From CPC320 sp002336405 (GTDB lineage Bacteria; Pseudomonadota; Alphaproteobacteria; Rhodobacterales; Rhodobacteraceae), in the NCBI GenBank assembly GCA_949372595.1, contig CASIAN010000001.1, positions 20,642 through 84,641 of the forward strand: a DNA stretch of 64,000 nucleotides, given 5' to 3'. The notes under the pieces were generated by a model, which was not told where the DNA came from, searched no databases, and saw only the letters and a program-made list of their open reading frames with translations. The position numbers were made by a program, and so were the translations under genes. Shown in pieces: positions 54,987 through 64,000 of the stretch (its first letter is position 1; the number at the start of each line of letters is the position of its first letter).

Positions 54987-55020
54987 CTTGTACCTTGGCT
55001 TGCCAAGTTGCATATAAATA
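54987..55020 (+). promoter_or_regulatory. hslVU promoter region with a perfect inverted repeat
   Basis: CTTG boxes (54987, 54994) and CATATAAATA (55011-55020) are reminiscent of alphaproteobacterial heat-shock (RpoH) promoters, though spacing is not ideal. CTTGGC-TT-GCCAAG (54994-55007) is a perfect palindrome just upstream of the AT box. Confidence 0.35.
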
Positions 55021-55040
55021 CCAGTTCTCAGGAGATTAAT

Positions 55041-55598
55041 ATGACCGACGTATCCTTTCCCGGTTGGCATGGCACCACGATTATTGGTGTTAAAAAAGGT
55101 GACGAGGTGGTGATTGCGGGCGATGGACAGGTGTCTTTGGGTCAAACAGTGATTAAAGGCACCGCGCGCAAAGTGCGCCGGTTGTCTCCGGGAGGCTTCG
55201 ACGTGGTGGCCGGATTTGCCGGCTCTACTGCTGATGCTTTTACTTTGCTGGAACGTCTGGAGGCGAAGTTAGAGGCGACGCCCGGTCAGCTGGCCCGCGC
55301 GAGCGTGGAACTGGCCAAGGATTGGCGCACCGATAAATACCTCCAAAAGCTCGAGGCGATGTTAATCGTAACCGATGGTAAACAGCTGTTGGTGATTACC
55401 GGAGCTGGCGATGTTTTAGAACCTGAGCACAATATAGCCGCTATTGGATCGGGTGGAAACTATGCGCTGGCTGCAGCGCGTGCGATGATGGATAGCGATA
55501 AATCTGCCGAAGACGTGGCCCGTGATGCAATGGCCATAGCCGCTGATATTTGCGTTTATACCAACGGCAAACTGACTGTTGAGGCGATTGCTTCATGA
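55041..55598 (+). CDS. hslV: HslV peptidase subunit with N-terminal extension
   Basis: A 185-residue proteasome-like peptidase. The catalytic Thr should be the first Thr in WHGTTIIGVKK, preceded here by about 10 residues (starting TDVSFPGW). Other conserved parts: VIAGDGQVSLGQTV and FAGSTADAFTLLER. The extension implies processing before activity, unlike E. coli where only Met is removed. With HslU it degrades heat-shock and misfolded proteins. ATG 55041 has AGGAG upstream. Confidence 0.94.
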   Translation: MTDVSFPGWHGTTIIGVKKGDEVVIAGDGQVSLGQTVIKGTARKVRRLSPGGFDVVAGFAGSTADAFTLLERLEAKLEATPGQLARASVELAKDWRTDKYLQKLEAMLIVTDGKQLLVITGAGDVLEPEHNIAAIGSGGNYALAAARAMMDSDKSAEDVARDAMAIAADICVYTNGKLTVEAIAS

Positions 55599-56680
55599 GC
55601 GAGGCTGGTACCGCCAAACTCAGCACCGACGACATGCGCTCGGCCGTACAGGCCGGCATTGTGACCGAAGCGCAGGCTGCGACTTTAATCGCGCATGCTC
55701 AGGCCCGTATGGGGTACCGCAATGCGATGTTGGCCGATGAGGAACCTTTTGAGTTTTTTAAAGGCTTTGCGGAAATCTTTGTCACGATTGGGTTGGGTCT
55801 GCTGACCGGGGGCGTTGTCGGGCTTACCGTGCTTTTTGTTTCATGGTCTTGGGGGGCGGGGCTGGGTTTTTTCATATGCTTGATGCTGGCGCGGTATTAC
55901 ACGCTTGAGCGGCGCATGAGCTTGCCCAGTATTGCTTTGGCGGTAGGTACAGCAATTAGCAGTACGGCGTTTTTTGGCAGTTTTCTGGTCATTGAACAGA
56001 TCCGGGATGAAACCCCGTTCTTGATTATATCAGCCATTGGAATGGTCACGATGCTGGGCTATTTCCATGTGTTTAAGTTACCATTTGCGATGTTTTTGTT
56101 CGGGTTGTTTTGTATGGCCTTTGTGTATGGTGTTGCAATAGACGGCGGAGAGTGGTTTTTTCTCGCATCAAACTTTCCAGCGGCACTGTTTGATCTGGGG
56201 CAGGGTTCAAGCGTGGCGTTGGCCTCTTTGGGTTTTGGCCTTGCAATGATGGCGGCAGGTCTGTGGTTTGATATGAAAGATCCCCACCGGATCAGCCGCC
56301 ATGCGGTCACCGGGTTCTGGTTGCATATTCTGGCGGCCCCGGCTTTGGTCAACACCTGCGCCATGTCGCTGTATAACTTAGGCGATACGCGCGGCTATGT
56401 ATTGACGGCTCTGTTGATGTGCTTTGTGACGCTGTTTGCTATTGTGATTGACCGGCGATCATTTTTGACCGCTGGGTTGTTTTACTTTGCTGCGGTGATT
56501 GTCTGGGCTGCAACGGCCAGCTTTGGCGACCAGGTTGGTGGCTTTATGGTGGTTGCCATTATCGGTGGCTTTTTCACCACGATCGGCACTTGGTGGGTGC
56601 AGATCCGCGCCGCAGTAATGCGCATCTTACCTGTTTTTCCCGGTAAATCCCGGCTTCCCCCGTATGTATCAGAGGTATAA
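55595..56680 (+). CDS. Polytopic membrane protein between hslV and hslU
   Basis: A 361-residue protein. A short polar N-terminus (about 1-55) is followed by about ten hydrophobic spans to residue 345. It lacks motifs that I can name; the N-terminal 'TEAQAATLIAHAQARMGYRNAM' region resembles DUF2157-type proteins only vaguely. It overlaps hslV by ATGA and hslU follows directly, so all three are one unit. The function is unknown; the conserved slot suggests a membrane-stress link. Confidence 0.75.
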   Translation: MSEAGTAKLSTDDMRSAVQAGIVTEAQAATLIAHAQARMGYRNAMLADEEPFEFFKGFAEIFVTIGLGLLTGGVVGLTVLFVSWSWGAGLGFFICLMLARYYTLERRMSLPSIALAVGTAISSTAFFGSFLVIEQIRDETPFLIISAIGMVTMLGYFHVFKLPFAMFLFGLFCMAFVYGVAIDGGEWFFLASNFPAALFDLGQGSSVALASLGFGLAMMAAGLWFDMKDPHRISRHAVTGFWLHILAAPALVNTCAMSLYNLGDTRGYVLTALLMCFVTLFAIVIDRRSFLTAGLFYFAAVIVWAATASFGDQVGGFMVVAIIGGFFTTIGTWWVQIRAAVMRILPVFPGKSRLPPYVSEV

Positions 56681-57988
56681 ATGACCGACTTAACCCCCCG
56701 CGAGATTGTCTCGGAATTGGACCGTTTTATCATTGGACAGAAAGATGCCAAACGTGCAGTCGCTGTGGCGTTGCGCAACCGGTGGCGGCGAAAGCAGTTG
56801 GGCGATGATCTGCGCGACGAGGTTTATCCGAAAAATATCTTGATGATCGGGCCGACGGGGGTGGGGAAAACTGAAATCAGCCGGCGCTTGGCCAAGCTGA
56901 CCAAAGCTCCCTTTATCAAGGTAGAGGCCACCAAGTTTACCGAAGTTGGATATGTTGGACGCGACGTTGAACAGATTGTTCGCGATCTGGTGGACAGTGC
57001 GATTGCGATGACCCGTGATTTGATGCGCGAAGAGGTGACTGCCAACGCCCAGCATGCCGCAGAAGAGCGCGTCATTGATGCGATTGCTGGTAGTGAGGCG
57101 CGCAGTGGGACGCGTGAGATGTTCCGTAAAAAGCTCCGCTCTGGCGAACTTGATAACACCGAGATTGAGCTGGATGTCGCAGACAGCTCGAACCCAATGC
57201 CGATGTTTGATATCCCCGGCCAACCGCAGGGACAGATGGGCATGATGAATATTGGTGATTTGTTTGGCAAGGCGCTTGGCAATCGCACCGTGAGGCGCAA
57301 ACTGACTGTTGCCGAAAGTTATGAGCTTCTGATCGGGGAAGAGGCGGATAAACTGCTGGAAGACGAGGTGGTGACCCGCAGCGCGTTGGCCGCAGTGGAA
57401 GAAAATGGCATCGTATTTCTTGACGAGATCGACAAGGTCTGTGCGCGCAGTGATGCCCGTGGTGGCGATGTTTCCCGCGAAGGCGTACAACGCGATCTGT
57501 TGCCATTGATTGAGGGAACGGTGGTCTCAACCAAACACGGGCCAGTGAAAACAGATCATATTCTCTTTATCGCATCTGGGGCGTTTCATATCGCCAAACC
57601 GTCTGATCTTTTACCCGAACTGCAGGGTCGTCTGCCGATCCGCGTTGAATTGCGCGCCCTAACAGAAGAAGATTTTGTGCGCATTCTGACCGAGACGGAC
57701 AATGCTTTGACCCGGCAATATACCGCGCTGATGCAGACCGAAGAGGTAACAGTTCGCTTTACTGAAGACGGCATCGCAGCGCTGGCGCGAATCGCCGCTG
57801 AGGTCAATCACAGCATTGAAAATATCGGTGCACGTCGCCTGTATACGGTTTTGGAGCGGGTGTTTGAAGAATTGTCATTTACCGCTCCGGACCGCTCTGG
57901 AGATGAAATCACTGTCGATGATGCCTTTGTTGAGAAAAACCTTGGCGCGTTAAGCCGGTCGACCGATTTAAGCCGCTATGTGCTGTAA
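56681..57988 (+). CDS. hslU: HslU ATPase subunit
   Basis: A 435-residue AAA+ unfoldase. Walker A is GPTGVGKTEISR near residue 58, Walker B is GIVFLDEIDKV, the arginine-finger region is LPELQGRLPIRVEL, and the C-terminus ends in DLSRYVL, which docks in HslV. The pore motif GYVGRDVE is present. It unfolds and feeds substrates to HslV. Confidence 0.96.
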   Translation: MTDLTPREIVSELDRFIIGQKDAKRAVAVALRNRWRRKQLGDDLRDEVYPKNILMIGPTGVGKTEISRRLAKLTKAPFIKVEATKFTEVGYVGRDVEQIVRDLVDSAIAMTRDLMREEVTANAQHAAEERVIDAIAGSEARSGTREMFRKKLRSGELDNTEIELDVADSSNPMPMFDIPGQPQGQMGMMNIGDLFGKALGNRTVRRKLTVAESYELLIGEEADKLLEDEVVTRSALAAVEENGIVFLDEIDKVCARSDARGGDVSREGVQRDLLPLIEGTVVSTKHGPVKTDHILFIASGAFHIAKPSDLLPELQGRLPIRVELRALTEEDFVRILTETDNALTRQYTALMQTEEVTVRFTEDGIAALARIAAEVNHSIENIGARRLYTVLERVFEELSFTAPDRSGDEITVDDAFVEKNLGALSRSTDLSRYVL

Positions 57989-57993
57989 TTAGG

Positions 57994-58020
57994 CCGCCCG
58001 TTTCAATGGCAGACGGGTGG
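57994..58020 (+). terminator. Hairpin after hslU
   Basis: CCGCCCGT and ACGGGTGG form an 8-bp stem (one G-T pair) with an 11-base loop just after the hslU stop. No T run follows. Confidence 0.45.
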
Positions 58021-58876
58021 ATAATCAATCGTAATGCGAACTGAAACATCGCGGTCGTAACATTCTGGGCGTAGGACCGCAGACCCCCGTTGTGGTCTGG
58101 GCTGCATTTAGTGGATTTGATGTAGTTCTATCAGAGAATTTGCCGGCACATGAATTGGCTTTCAGGGCGGCGCTTTTTTGAGGTTTGATCTGAAACTTCA
58201 TATCGTTTTGCACTATGTAGCGCATTAATGAAAAGTATGATCAGTAGTGTTGGTGGAATATGTCTCAAAATGGCCAAAGCGCAGGCCAAGCCCGTCAACC
58301 TGCAGGTATTGAAAATCGAAATATGACATCAAATTGCCCTCTCTTAAGTGGTTTTTGAGGGGTATCTAAGTATTTTTATCAAAAAATCATGATGGATGAA
58401 CTGAAACCTATTGCGTTTAGGTCTGCTAGTCTTCGATCGGGGTCGTGCAGAGCTATATTATGCGCAGTTTCAAGATTAGACTTGACACTTGGGCCTCTCT
58501 TATTACACTTTAGGTTGAAAGTAAGTCAATCAAAGATTGCAGTTAGGATAACTTTGCGCAAGGGGGGGGAAGTTAGCATAATTGGGGTGAGAATTTGCCA
58601 ATAGCGTCACGTAGGCATTTACTATAAAAGCACCTATTTAAATATTGGTATTTAGTTAAAGCATATAAAAACAATATCAAATATTTTATTTTGAACATCA
58701 TAATAGTATAAATATTCTGCAGTAACATACCTTAATCACCTAATACTTTGATATTTCGCCGTAAAAATTACTACAGAATTTTATTAACTATTACTCTGAA
58801 TTAAAAGTATCCTTTTATTAAGTATTTTAAAATGATGAATAATTTTAGGCTATAGTTATTTTAAGGAATTTTTTAA
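58021..58876. other. 856-bp gene-free stretch, very AT-rich from about 58600
   Basis: Short frames (58025-58225 minus, 58389-58604 plus) have no family resemblance. The last 270 bases are strongly AT-rich and must contain the promoter of the WecA-like gene. I found no IS ends, tRNA or repeat. Confidence 0.5.
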
Positions 58877-60001
58877 ATGACAATTATGTCAGTTGGTAAT
58901 TTCTATATTGTTTTTTCGGGGCTTATCGCTTCATTAATTGTTTTATGGACAAAACCCCTTCATATACGCCACACATCCAAAGGCCATACTGCTTTGGCGC
59001 GGCAATCCTCTCATCGTTTGCCGACACCCAGAATCGGTGGATTAATAATTATTGTGGGTTATTTTGTTGGCGTCTGTTTTCTTCAAAAATCTGACGCGAT
59101 ATCAATTGCGACACTGCTTGGCCTGTCTGCGCTTCCGGTTTTCCTAGGTGGATTAGGCGAAGATACCGGATTTAATATCAGCACGCGATTGCGACTTATC
59201 TTGTCTTTTGTCTCGGCTTTGATTGCTGGGGTCTTGTTTAACAGCTGGATTCCCAGTTTGGGCATTTCTGCACTGGCGTTTTTAACCGACTATGTCATCC
59301 TAGCTGTATTGTTGACTGTCATAATTTCCGCTGGCATCAGCCACGCATTTAATCTGATTGATGGATTAAATGGCCTTGCCATGGGTGTCGCATTGATTGT
59401 GGATATAGGTTTGGGGAGCCTCGCCTATTTGGTTGGTGATATTGAAATGGCCTCCATTTGTTCAATTCTGGCAGCCAGCCTGGTGGGTATTTTAATCTTC
59501 AATTTTCCGCTTGGAAAAATTTTCCTAGGCGACGGGGGCGCTTATTCTGTTGGGCATATTCTGGTCTGGATTGCCATCTTGTTGCTAAATCGAAACTCTG
59601 AAATCGCGCCTTTTGCAATTTTGTTAATGTTCTTTTGGCCAATCGCCGATATGCTTTTTTCGATCTATCGACGCTATAGAAGTGGTCGCCCGATTGATCA
59701 GCCAGACAGGCTGCATTTTCATCAAATGGTTATGCGCGCCTTGGAGCTTACCTTTCTGAATAAAAAGAACCGTACGTTAACCAACCCGCTCGCCACGCTT
59801 GTTATTTTGCCCTTGGCGGCTGCACCGGTCGCACTGTCTTATTTTGTCAGATCACACAATACGCAGGCGTTGATAGCTTGTGTTGTCTGCACAGGGCTGT
59901 TTGTGGCAAGTTATCGTTGGGGGGTGTTGCTGGCCATACGGTATGCGCGGACCGGCCCTCGTAAACCGATGGTTTTTGCGTTTGGGCAGCACGGTACCTA
60001 G
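58877..60001 (+). CDS. WecA/MraY-type undecaprenyl-phosphate sugar-1-phosphate transferase
   Basis: A 374-residue polytopic protein with about ten spans. Family motifs are GGLGEDTGFNISTRLRL (acidic Mg site), AFNLIDGLNGLAMG, FLGDGGAYSVGH and the loop RPIDQPDRLHFHQ. It links a sugar phosphate (often GlcNAc or similar) to undecaprenyl phosphate, the first step of a surface polysaccharide. It is convergent with the export gene wza. The sugar cannot be read from sequence. Confidence 0.88.
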   Translation: MTIMSVGNFYIVFSGLIASLIVLWTKPLHIRHTSKGHTALARQSSHRLPTPRIGGLIIIVGYFVGVCFLQKSDAISIATLLGLSALPVFLGGLGEDTGFNISTRLRLILSFVSALIAGVLFNSWIPSLGISALAFLTDYVILAVLLTVIISAGISHAFNLIDGLNGLAMGVALIVDIGLGSLAYLVGDIEMASICSILAASLVGILIFNFPLGKIFLGDGGAYSVGHILVWIAILLLNRNSEIAPFAILLMFFWPIADMLFSIYRRYRSGRPIDQPDRLHFHQMVMRALELTFLNKKNRTLTNPLATLVILPLAAAPVALSYFVRSHNTQALIACVVCTGLFVASYRWGVLLAIRYARTGPRKPMVFAFGQHGT

Positions 60002-60043
60002 TTGGGTACCCACAATATTTCCAATTGGTAATGCCAAATTTGA

Positions 60044-61750
60044 TTAAAACCCTTCAATTTCCTGCGTTACGTCCTGCAGTCCGGTAAAGGTGGCAATCAA
60101 CTGGCTGGCGATCGTGTTAAACTCACTTAGTGGCTGCGTTGATACATAGACAATGTCATCGGGGCGCATTTCGAAATTACGCGCTAGAATTAATCGCGAT
60201 GGGTTGGACAAATCCAACTGAAAAGCGTCATAAGCCTTTCGGTTTTGCCGCAACACATAGACCTGTCGCAAGTTGGCTGTGATTTTTGTGAGACTTTTGC
60301 TGCCGTAAATTGCATCTGCCAGAGACGGTCGGCTTTCGGCGTTTAAGGCAAACAGCGATGGTGTTGTGCCTGCTCCGGTAATCATGGCAGACTGACGGGC
60401 ATAGATCAGCGGTTCGGCAATAATATTGTCGCCGCCTTGCACATAGAAAACCTCTTTTGGGTTTTCCAGCAGCAAGCGACGGGCCGAAATGCGGTATTCT
60501 CTGCGGTTGCGAATCAGCCGAATTAGATAATTTGAGTTTCGGGTGACGTTGAGACCTGCTTGTATCAGTATTTCTTGGATGCTGATCGGTCGGGGGCCGA
60601 GGGGGATCACGATTCCGCCATCAAGATGGGTCACCAAGACCTTTTGCGAATGATACTGTGTGATTGAGAGGTCTAGCTGCAATGTATCAAACAAGGGCTC
60701 GACAGTAATTTCATCCCCCGGTTCTGCAAAAAAGGTCCGGTCCATCCTGTCTAAAAGCAATTTGTTCGCAGACAACTGGTATTGTTGACCGCCGCGGTGA
60801 AGTCGAATGATCGAGTCGTTATCACGGTTTGCTTTCACGCCGCCCAACAATAATATCTGCTTTAAAGTAACAGGATGATCGGTGTAGGCAAAAGATATCG
60901 GTTCAAGCACAGCGCCACCGAGGAAAATGTTTTGGGAATTATACTCGCTGATAATCAGATCAAAATTGGTGTCCAAACCCTCCCTGATCAGCGCCAGTTC
61001 AATCGCTTCGCGCGCCTCACTCAAGCTCAGGTTCAGGACGTCCACTTTGCCCGCATTGAGTAAGTTCACAAAGCCTTGGATGGAAACCATTAATGCCCTG
61101 TTTTTAAACGCCCCGATAATATCGCCTGTCTTGGATAGTTCAGATTGGTTGCTTCCAAACATCAAGACGTCACCAGCACCCACCCGGTATATGCGTGGCG
61201 CGGTGGATAACGGAAGTTTTTCTTTCAGAAAGACAAAATTCGATTTTTGGTCCTCATGCACTGCGTTGAAAATTGCCGTGCGGGCTTTCTCGAGTGTCAA
61301 ACCTTCTAAAAAGATCGGTCCTATTCCGTCGAATGTTATGCTGCCATCAGGTCCGACCATAACTGATTGATCCTTGGACGCAGTCAAAGCCGTCGTTTCG
61401 GCCAACCCCTTCGGCTCTTGCCAACCAATCGACAAAATGTCGCCGGGCCCCAACCTATATTGCGGTGGGCGGGTGACGGTTGGCCAACGTTCACTTACGG
61501 CGTTTTTTTCACTTGTGGTGATGGCAGGGCCGCTAAGGTTATTTCCAGAAATAACCGGTCGAGAATATGGTGTTTCATTTGCCTTCAATACCGCATTTTG
61601 ATTGAGGCTGATGATTTTTATATCAAATTCTTGCTGGACTCCGGCGGTTGGTTTGCCGCGCAAAGGTAGGGATTGTGGGATATATACGCCGTCACAGCCG
61701 ATTAAGGCGATGGGCAGAATAAGACAGCATAATCGGCTTAAATTCAGCAT
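60044..61750 (-). CDS. Wza-like outer-membrane polysaccharide export lipoprotein
   Basis: A 568-residue protein. A lipoprotein signal (ILPIALIGCDG) places it at the outer membrane. Polysaccharide-export domain motifs (YRLGPGDILSIGWQEP; YRVGAGDVLMFG) and repeated SLBB-type blocks (ILIQAGLNVTRNSNYLIRL) follow. It forms the outer-membrane channel for polymer. It has a longer multi-SLBB layout than E. coli Wza. It is the last visible gene of the wzz-remnant-wza transcript. Confidence 0.85.
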   Translation of the reverse strand: MLNLSRLCCLILPIALIGCDGVYIPQSLPLRGKPTAGVQQEFDIKIISLNQNAVLKANETPYSRPVISGNNLSGPAITTSEKNAVSERWPTVTRPPQYRLGPGDILSIGWQEPKGLAETTALTASKDQSVMVGPDGSITFDGIGPIFLEGLTLEKARTAIFNAVHEDQKSNFVFLKEKLPLSTAPRIYRVGAGDVLMFGSNQSELSKTGDIIGAFKNRALMVSIQGFVNLLNAGKVDVLNLSLSEAREAIELALIREGLDTNFDLIISEYNSQNIFLGGAVLEPISFAYTDHPVTLKQILLLGGVKANRDNDSIIRLHRGGQQYQLSANKLLLDRMDRTFFAEPGDEITVEPLFDTLQLDLSITQYHSQKVLVTHLDGGIVIPLGPRPISIQEILIQAGLNVTRNSNYLIRLIRNRREYRISARRLLLENPKEVFYVQGGDNIIAEPLIYARQSAMITGAGTTPSLFALNAESRPSLADAIYGSKSLTKITANLRQVYVLRQNRKAYDAFQLDLSNPSRLILARNFEMRPDDIVYVSTQPLSEFNTIASQLIATFTGLQDVTQEIEGF

Positions 61751-61759
61751 AAAAATATC

Positions 61760-62249
61760 CTAATCACAGATCAAAAGTGGAGCCGTCACTGACATCCGCC
61801 TTAAGAGTGCGTTCATGCGCTCGGTGTTTTCGCGCAGGCAAAGCCGTGGGGTGGCCACAATCAGTGTTTTTTGCACATGTTTGCGGCTGGCGAGTGCCAG
61901 TGCGAGGCCGTTTTCAAGTGGTGGAAACACAATAAGAAGATGGGAGTATTCCGTTTGGAGTTCAGATAGAGTGGGTTGATACTTATCCGAGAACGCCGCG
62001 TCTAAGCTGGACGTCAGTTTAAACACTGTAAGCCCATCGTTAAGGTGCCATCCTGTCACACCGGGCGGGCAAGCGTTCCAGCGGTTTGAGCCCTTTGGTC
62101 GGTATTGTTTCGGCAAGATCCAGAACGGCGGTTGCACCACTAAACTTTGCCAACTTGTGACCAACATATAGCGCGGCACCGCGCGCGGTCCTTGTTTGAT
62201 TTAAGGCATAAACCCCAATAGTTTTCACCTTATCTCCGGCAGTGGTCAC
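61760..62249 (-). pseudogene. Short CpsD/BY-kinase-like protein, frameshifted, without P-loop
   Basis: From ATG 62249 the frame opens TIGVYALNQTRTARGAALYVGHKLAKF and AVLDLAET, then shifts near 62065 within a GCCCGCCCGG tract. The continuing part (GVTGWHLNDGLTVFKLT; LLIVFPPLENGLALALASR) lies in another frame and ends at 61760. The combined length is about 163 residues. Position and weak pattern resemble the cytoplasmic partner of Wzz, but the Walker A glycine/lysine are lacking (TRTARGAA). It may be a degenerate regulator, or the shift may be a sequencing error. Confidence 0.55.
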
Positions 62250-62259
62250 AACAAAATCA

Positions 62260-63747
62260 TCAAGGTCTGGGATTTGAATGGTTCAGCACAGACGACACCA
62301 GTTTGCCGGCCTCTGCCGAATTTTTTTTCAGCGCAGACAGTGATTTTTGATGGCTGAGTGGCAAGTTTAAGGCGGCAGAGACGGTGTTTTTTGTATGCAG
62401 TATGCCTGAACGCAGGGCAAGAATAAGTGCCAAGCCACAACCTAGAAACAGGCCTAAAACGAGCCCGAGCGCAAGGATAAGCGATACTTTTGGCGCGCTG
62501 GGTGTAAGCGCGGGAACTGCAACTTCGTACAGATCTCCGACATCGGTTTGAAAGCCAGAAGATAAGTTGTGGGTCTCGAATTGTCGTACCAGAACATCAT
62601 AGAGGGTTTCTTGCACTTTGATGGTGCGCTGCAATCTTGCAAGTTCAACAGCGGCCTCGGCATCGCGTTTTGCCTGAACCTCTAAATCGGTCATTGATTG
62701 CATCATCCGTTCAAGGCGTTGGTTGGTCTGCAGAGCGGCCTTTTCAAGCGTGTTTCGTTTTGGCATATTTGGGCGAGTATTTTTGGATGACCACCCCATT
62801 AGGCTTTGGAACTCTTGGTCGTGTAAGGCTGGAAAATTTGCAAAAGCTGACTTTCTTGCCGCATCATCCCACTGGGAGTTTTGGGATCTGGCTTGCCTTA
62901 AGAAAACAATGATCCGGTTATAGTCTTCCAGCGTCTTTACGGTTTCTCTGATCCGCGACAACTGGGCAGAGGCGCGTTGAAATTCTTGAGTGACGGCAAG
63001 ATTATTTGCAATAGCATACGCCTGCATATCCTGTGCAGCGGTCTCAAGTTTTGCCTGCGCGATGAAAAGCTCTGAGGCGAGGTATTCGATTTGTTGTCTG
63101 TCTTTTGACCGCTGTTCCAGCAAGAGGTCATCGAGCACTTTAGTCACCACACCATTCGCCAAGCGGGCGGCTTTCTGTGGATCTCTGTGTTGGGTTTTGA
63201 TCTCTATTAGCCCGTTTGATTTCACATCGACGGTCACCGTTTTACGGAATGTAGCGATGAGACTGGCGGTGATTTGCTCAGAGGTAGGCGGTAATTCATC
63301 TGAGCTGGAAATACCCAATAAGCTGCGCAGTCGATCGCGCTTGCCCGGGCCATGTAATGCCGGATTGAAAAAGGGATCCTTTTCTAATTCCCATTGCTCT
63401 GCCAAGTCGCCTATGAAACCCCGCGACATGATCCCGTCCATCAGTGTTGCACCCTGACCTTGGCCACCAACCCCGAGGCCAACCAAGGACGCCATACCCC
63501 CAAGGTTGCCCAAATTTGGCATGCCAGATTTTTGGTTCAGGACAAAACTGGATTGTGATCCAAAGAGAGGTTTGGCCACATAGAAGGCGTAGACAGCTGC
63601 TGAACTGACGGTGATACTGGTAAGTACTAAGATAAAAAATTTGCGTGCCCATAGCGTTGCAAACAACTCACCAAGATCGATTTCATCGTCGTGATATGCG
63701 GTACTATCTGTATTTGGAGCGTGCATTTTTACAATATCTGGGTTCAT
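62260..63747 (-). CDS. Wzz/GNVR-type polysaccharide chain-length/co-polymerase protein
   Basis: A 495-residue protein. An N-terminal cytoplasmic segment is followed by a first span (FFILVLTSITVSSAAVYAFY), a large periplasmic part with coiled coil (about 220-400), and a second span (SLILALGLVLGLFLGCGLALIL) near the C-terminus. Wzz hallmarks DEIDLGELFATLW and the proline-rich PALTPSAPKVS before the second span are present. A Gly/Gln-rich stretch (GLGVGGQGQG) is notable. No kinase domain follows. It regulates polymer length with the export channel. ATG 63747 is chosen; ATG 63726 is possible. Confidence 0.82.
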   Translation of the reverse strand: MNPDIVKMHAPNTDSTAYHDDEIDLGELFATLWARKFFILVLTSITVSSAAVYAFYVAKPLFGSQSSFVLNQKSGMPNLGNLGGMASLVGLGVGGQGQGATLMDGIMSRGFIGDLAEQWELEKDPFFNPALHGPGKRDRLRSLLGISSSDELPPTSEQITASLIATFRKTVTVDVKSNGLIEIKTQHRDPQKAARLANGVVTKVLDDLLLEQRSKDRQQIEYLASELFIAQAKLETAAQDMQAYAIANNLAVTQEFQRASAQLSRIRETVKTLEDYNRIIVFLRQARSQNSQWDDAARKSAFANFPALHDQEFQSLMGWSSKNTRPNMPKRNTLEKAALQTNQRLERMMQSMTDLEVQAKRDAEAAVELARLQRTIKVQETLYDVLVRQFETHNLSSGFQTDVGDLYEVAVPALTPSAPKVSLILALGLVLGLFLGCGLALILALRSGILHTKNTVSAALNLPLSHQKSLSALKKNSAEAGKLVSSVLNHSNPRP

Positions 63748-64000
63748 AATATGAAAATACTTGAAAGGTTTAAGTGGAACTAAAAAATTACTCATGCGCC
63801 AAATTTGGCTGAGATACAATGTATAAGGGTAAGATTTGTGCGTCTAACCCTATGAAATTGTGCCAGGCAAGGCCTGTCGTGTGCTGAAAGTCGCTATCTT
63901 TTTTGACCCTTGCAACCGTCAAAGCGGCGGCAGCGCTTAAACAGTAGAAATTTTGCTAACAATATGCGGTTTTTGGGCGCGCAATTGATATTGTTCTGCT

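Noticed and set aside
1..64000. CRISPR arrays, toxin-antitoxin pairs, prophage structural genes, rRNA
   Set aside because: I looked for repeat-spacer patterns, small paired genes, phage proteins and rRNA segments and found none.

Overview
The window reads as a chromosomal segment of a marine alphaproteobacterium of the Rhodobacterales (Roseobacter group). This rests on the regA-senC/regB block, the tsaE-amgK-murU-addB-addA-trxA-hslV-hslU order, the hemD-Mic60-HemY block, and the many CUT1-type sugar/polyol importers. I cannot name a species from sequence alone.

Positions 1-11905 (all minus strand) hold an erythritol-type polyol operon. In transcription order it has an EryD-like SorC regulator, a Tat-exported binding protein, two permeases, two ATPases, an EryA-like FGGY kinase, a 2-hydroxyacid dehydrogenase, a class II aldolase, an EryB-like FAD dehydrogenase and, cut by the left edge, an EryC-like isomerase. 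Erythritol would be imported, phosphorylated and oxidised to tetrulose 4-phosphate, then isomerised toward erythrose 4-phosphate. The dehydrogenase and aldolase are extras whose role is unclear.

Positions 12214-24850 hold the most interesting part: a second SorC regulator, an acetoin-dehydrogenase-like E1alpha/E1beta/E2 set, and a DRL-family protein (relatives of the Brucella enzyme that replaces DXR). Divergent to these lie a complete CUT1 ABC importer and a PfkB kinase. Read together, they suggest an undescribed route for 2-C-methyl-D-erythritol or a close relative: import, phosphorylation to MEP, oxidation to 1-deoxyxylulose 5-phosphate by DRL running backwards, and thiolytic cleavage of this acetoin-like acyloin to acetyl-CoA plus glyceraldehyde 3-phosphate. 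The enzyme families are read from sequence; the pathway is inference. The catabolic genes are bracketed by degraded IS66 relics in opposite orientation (with an IS630 relic on the left). To the right lie a broken integrase and a tRNA-Thr gene, so the segment looks like the end of an old genomic island.

Positions 26568-36261 are mostly core genes: tRNA-Thr(CGT), HemY-like protein, Mic60-like protein, hemD, tsaD, gpsA, an EVE protein, ahcY with a structured leader, a methyltransferase and an HD hydrolase. Positions 36509-41499 are accessory: an AT-rich TPR/glycosyltransferase-like protein, GNAT acetyltransferases (one broken), a VOC protein and a LysR pseudogene. Positions 41496-57988 are core again: redox two-component system RegBA with SenC, a PAS protein, tsaE, amgK, murU, addB (frameshifted at a short tandem repeat), addA, trxA, and hslV, a membrane protein and hslU. 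From 58877 to the right edge is a polysaccharide export locus: a WecA-like transferase, Wza, a frameshifted small tyrosine-kinase-like remnant and a Wzz/Wzc-type protein. Several genes carry single frameshifts; some may be sequencing errors, others true decay.
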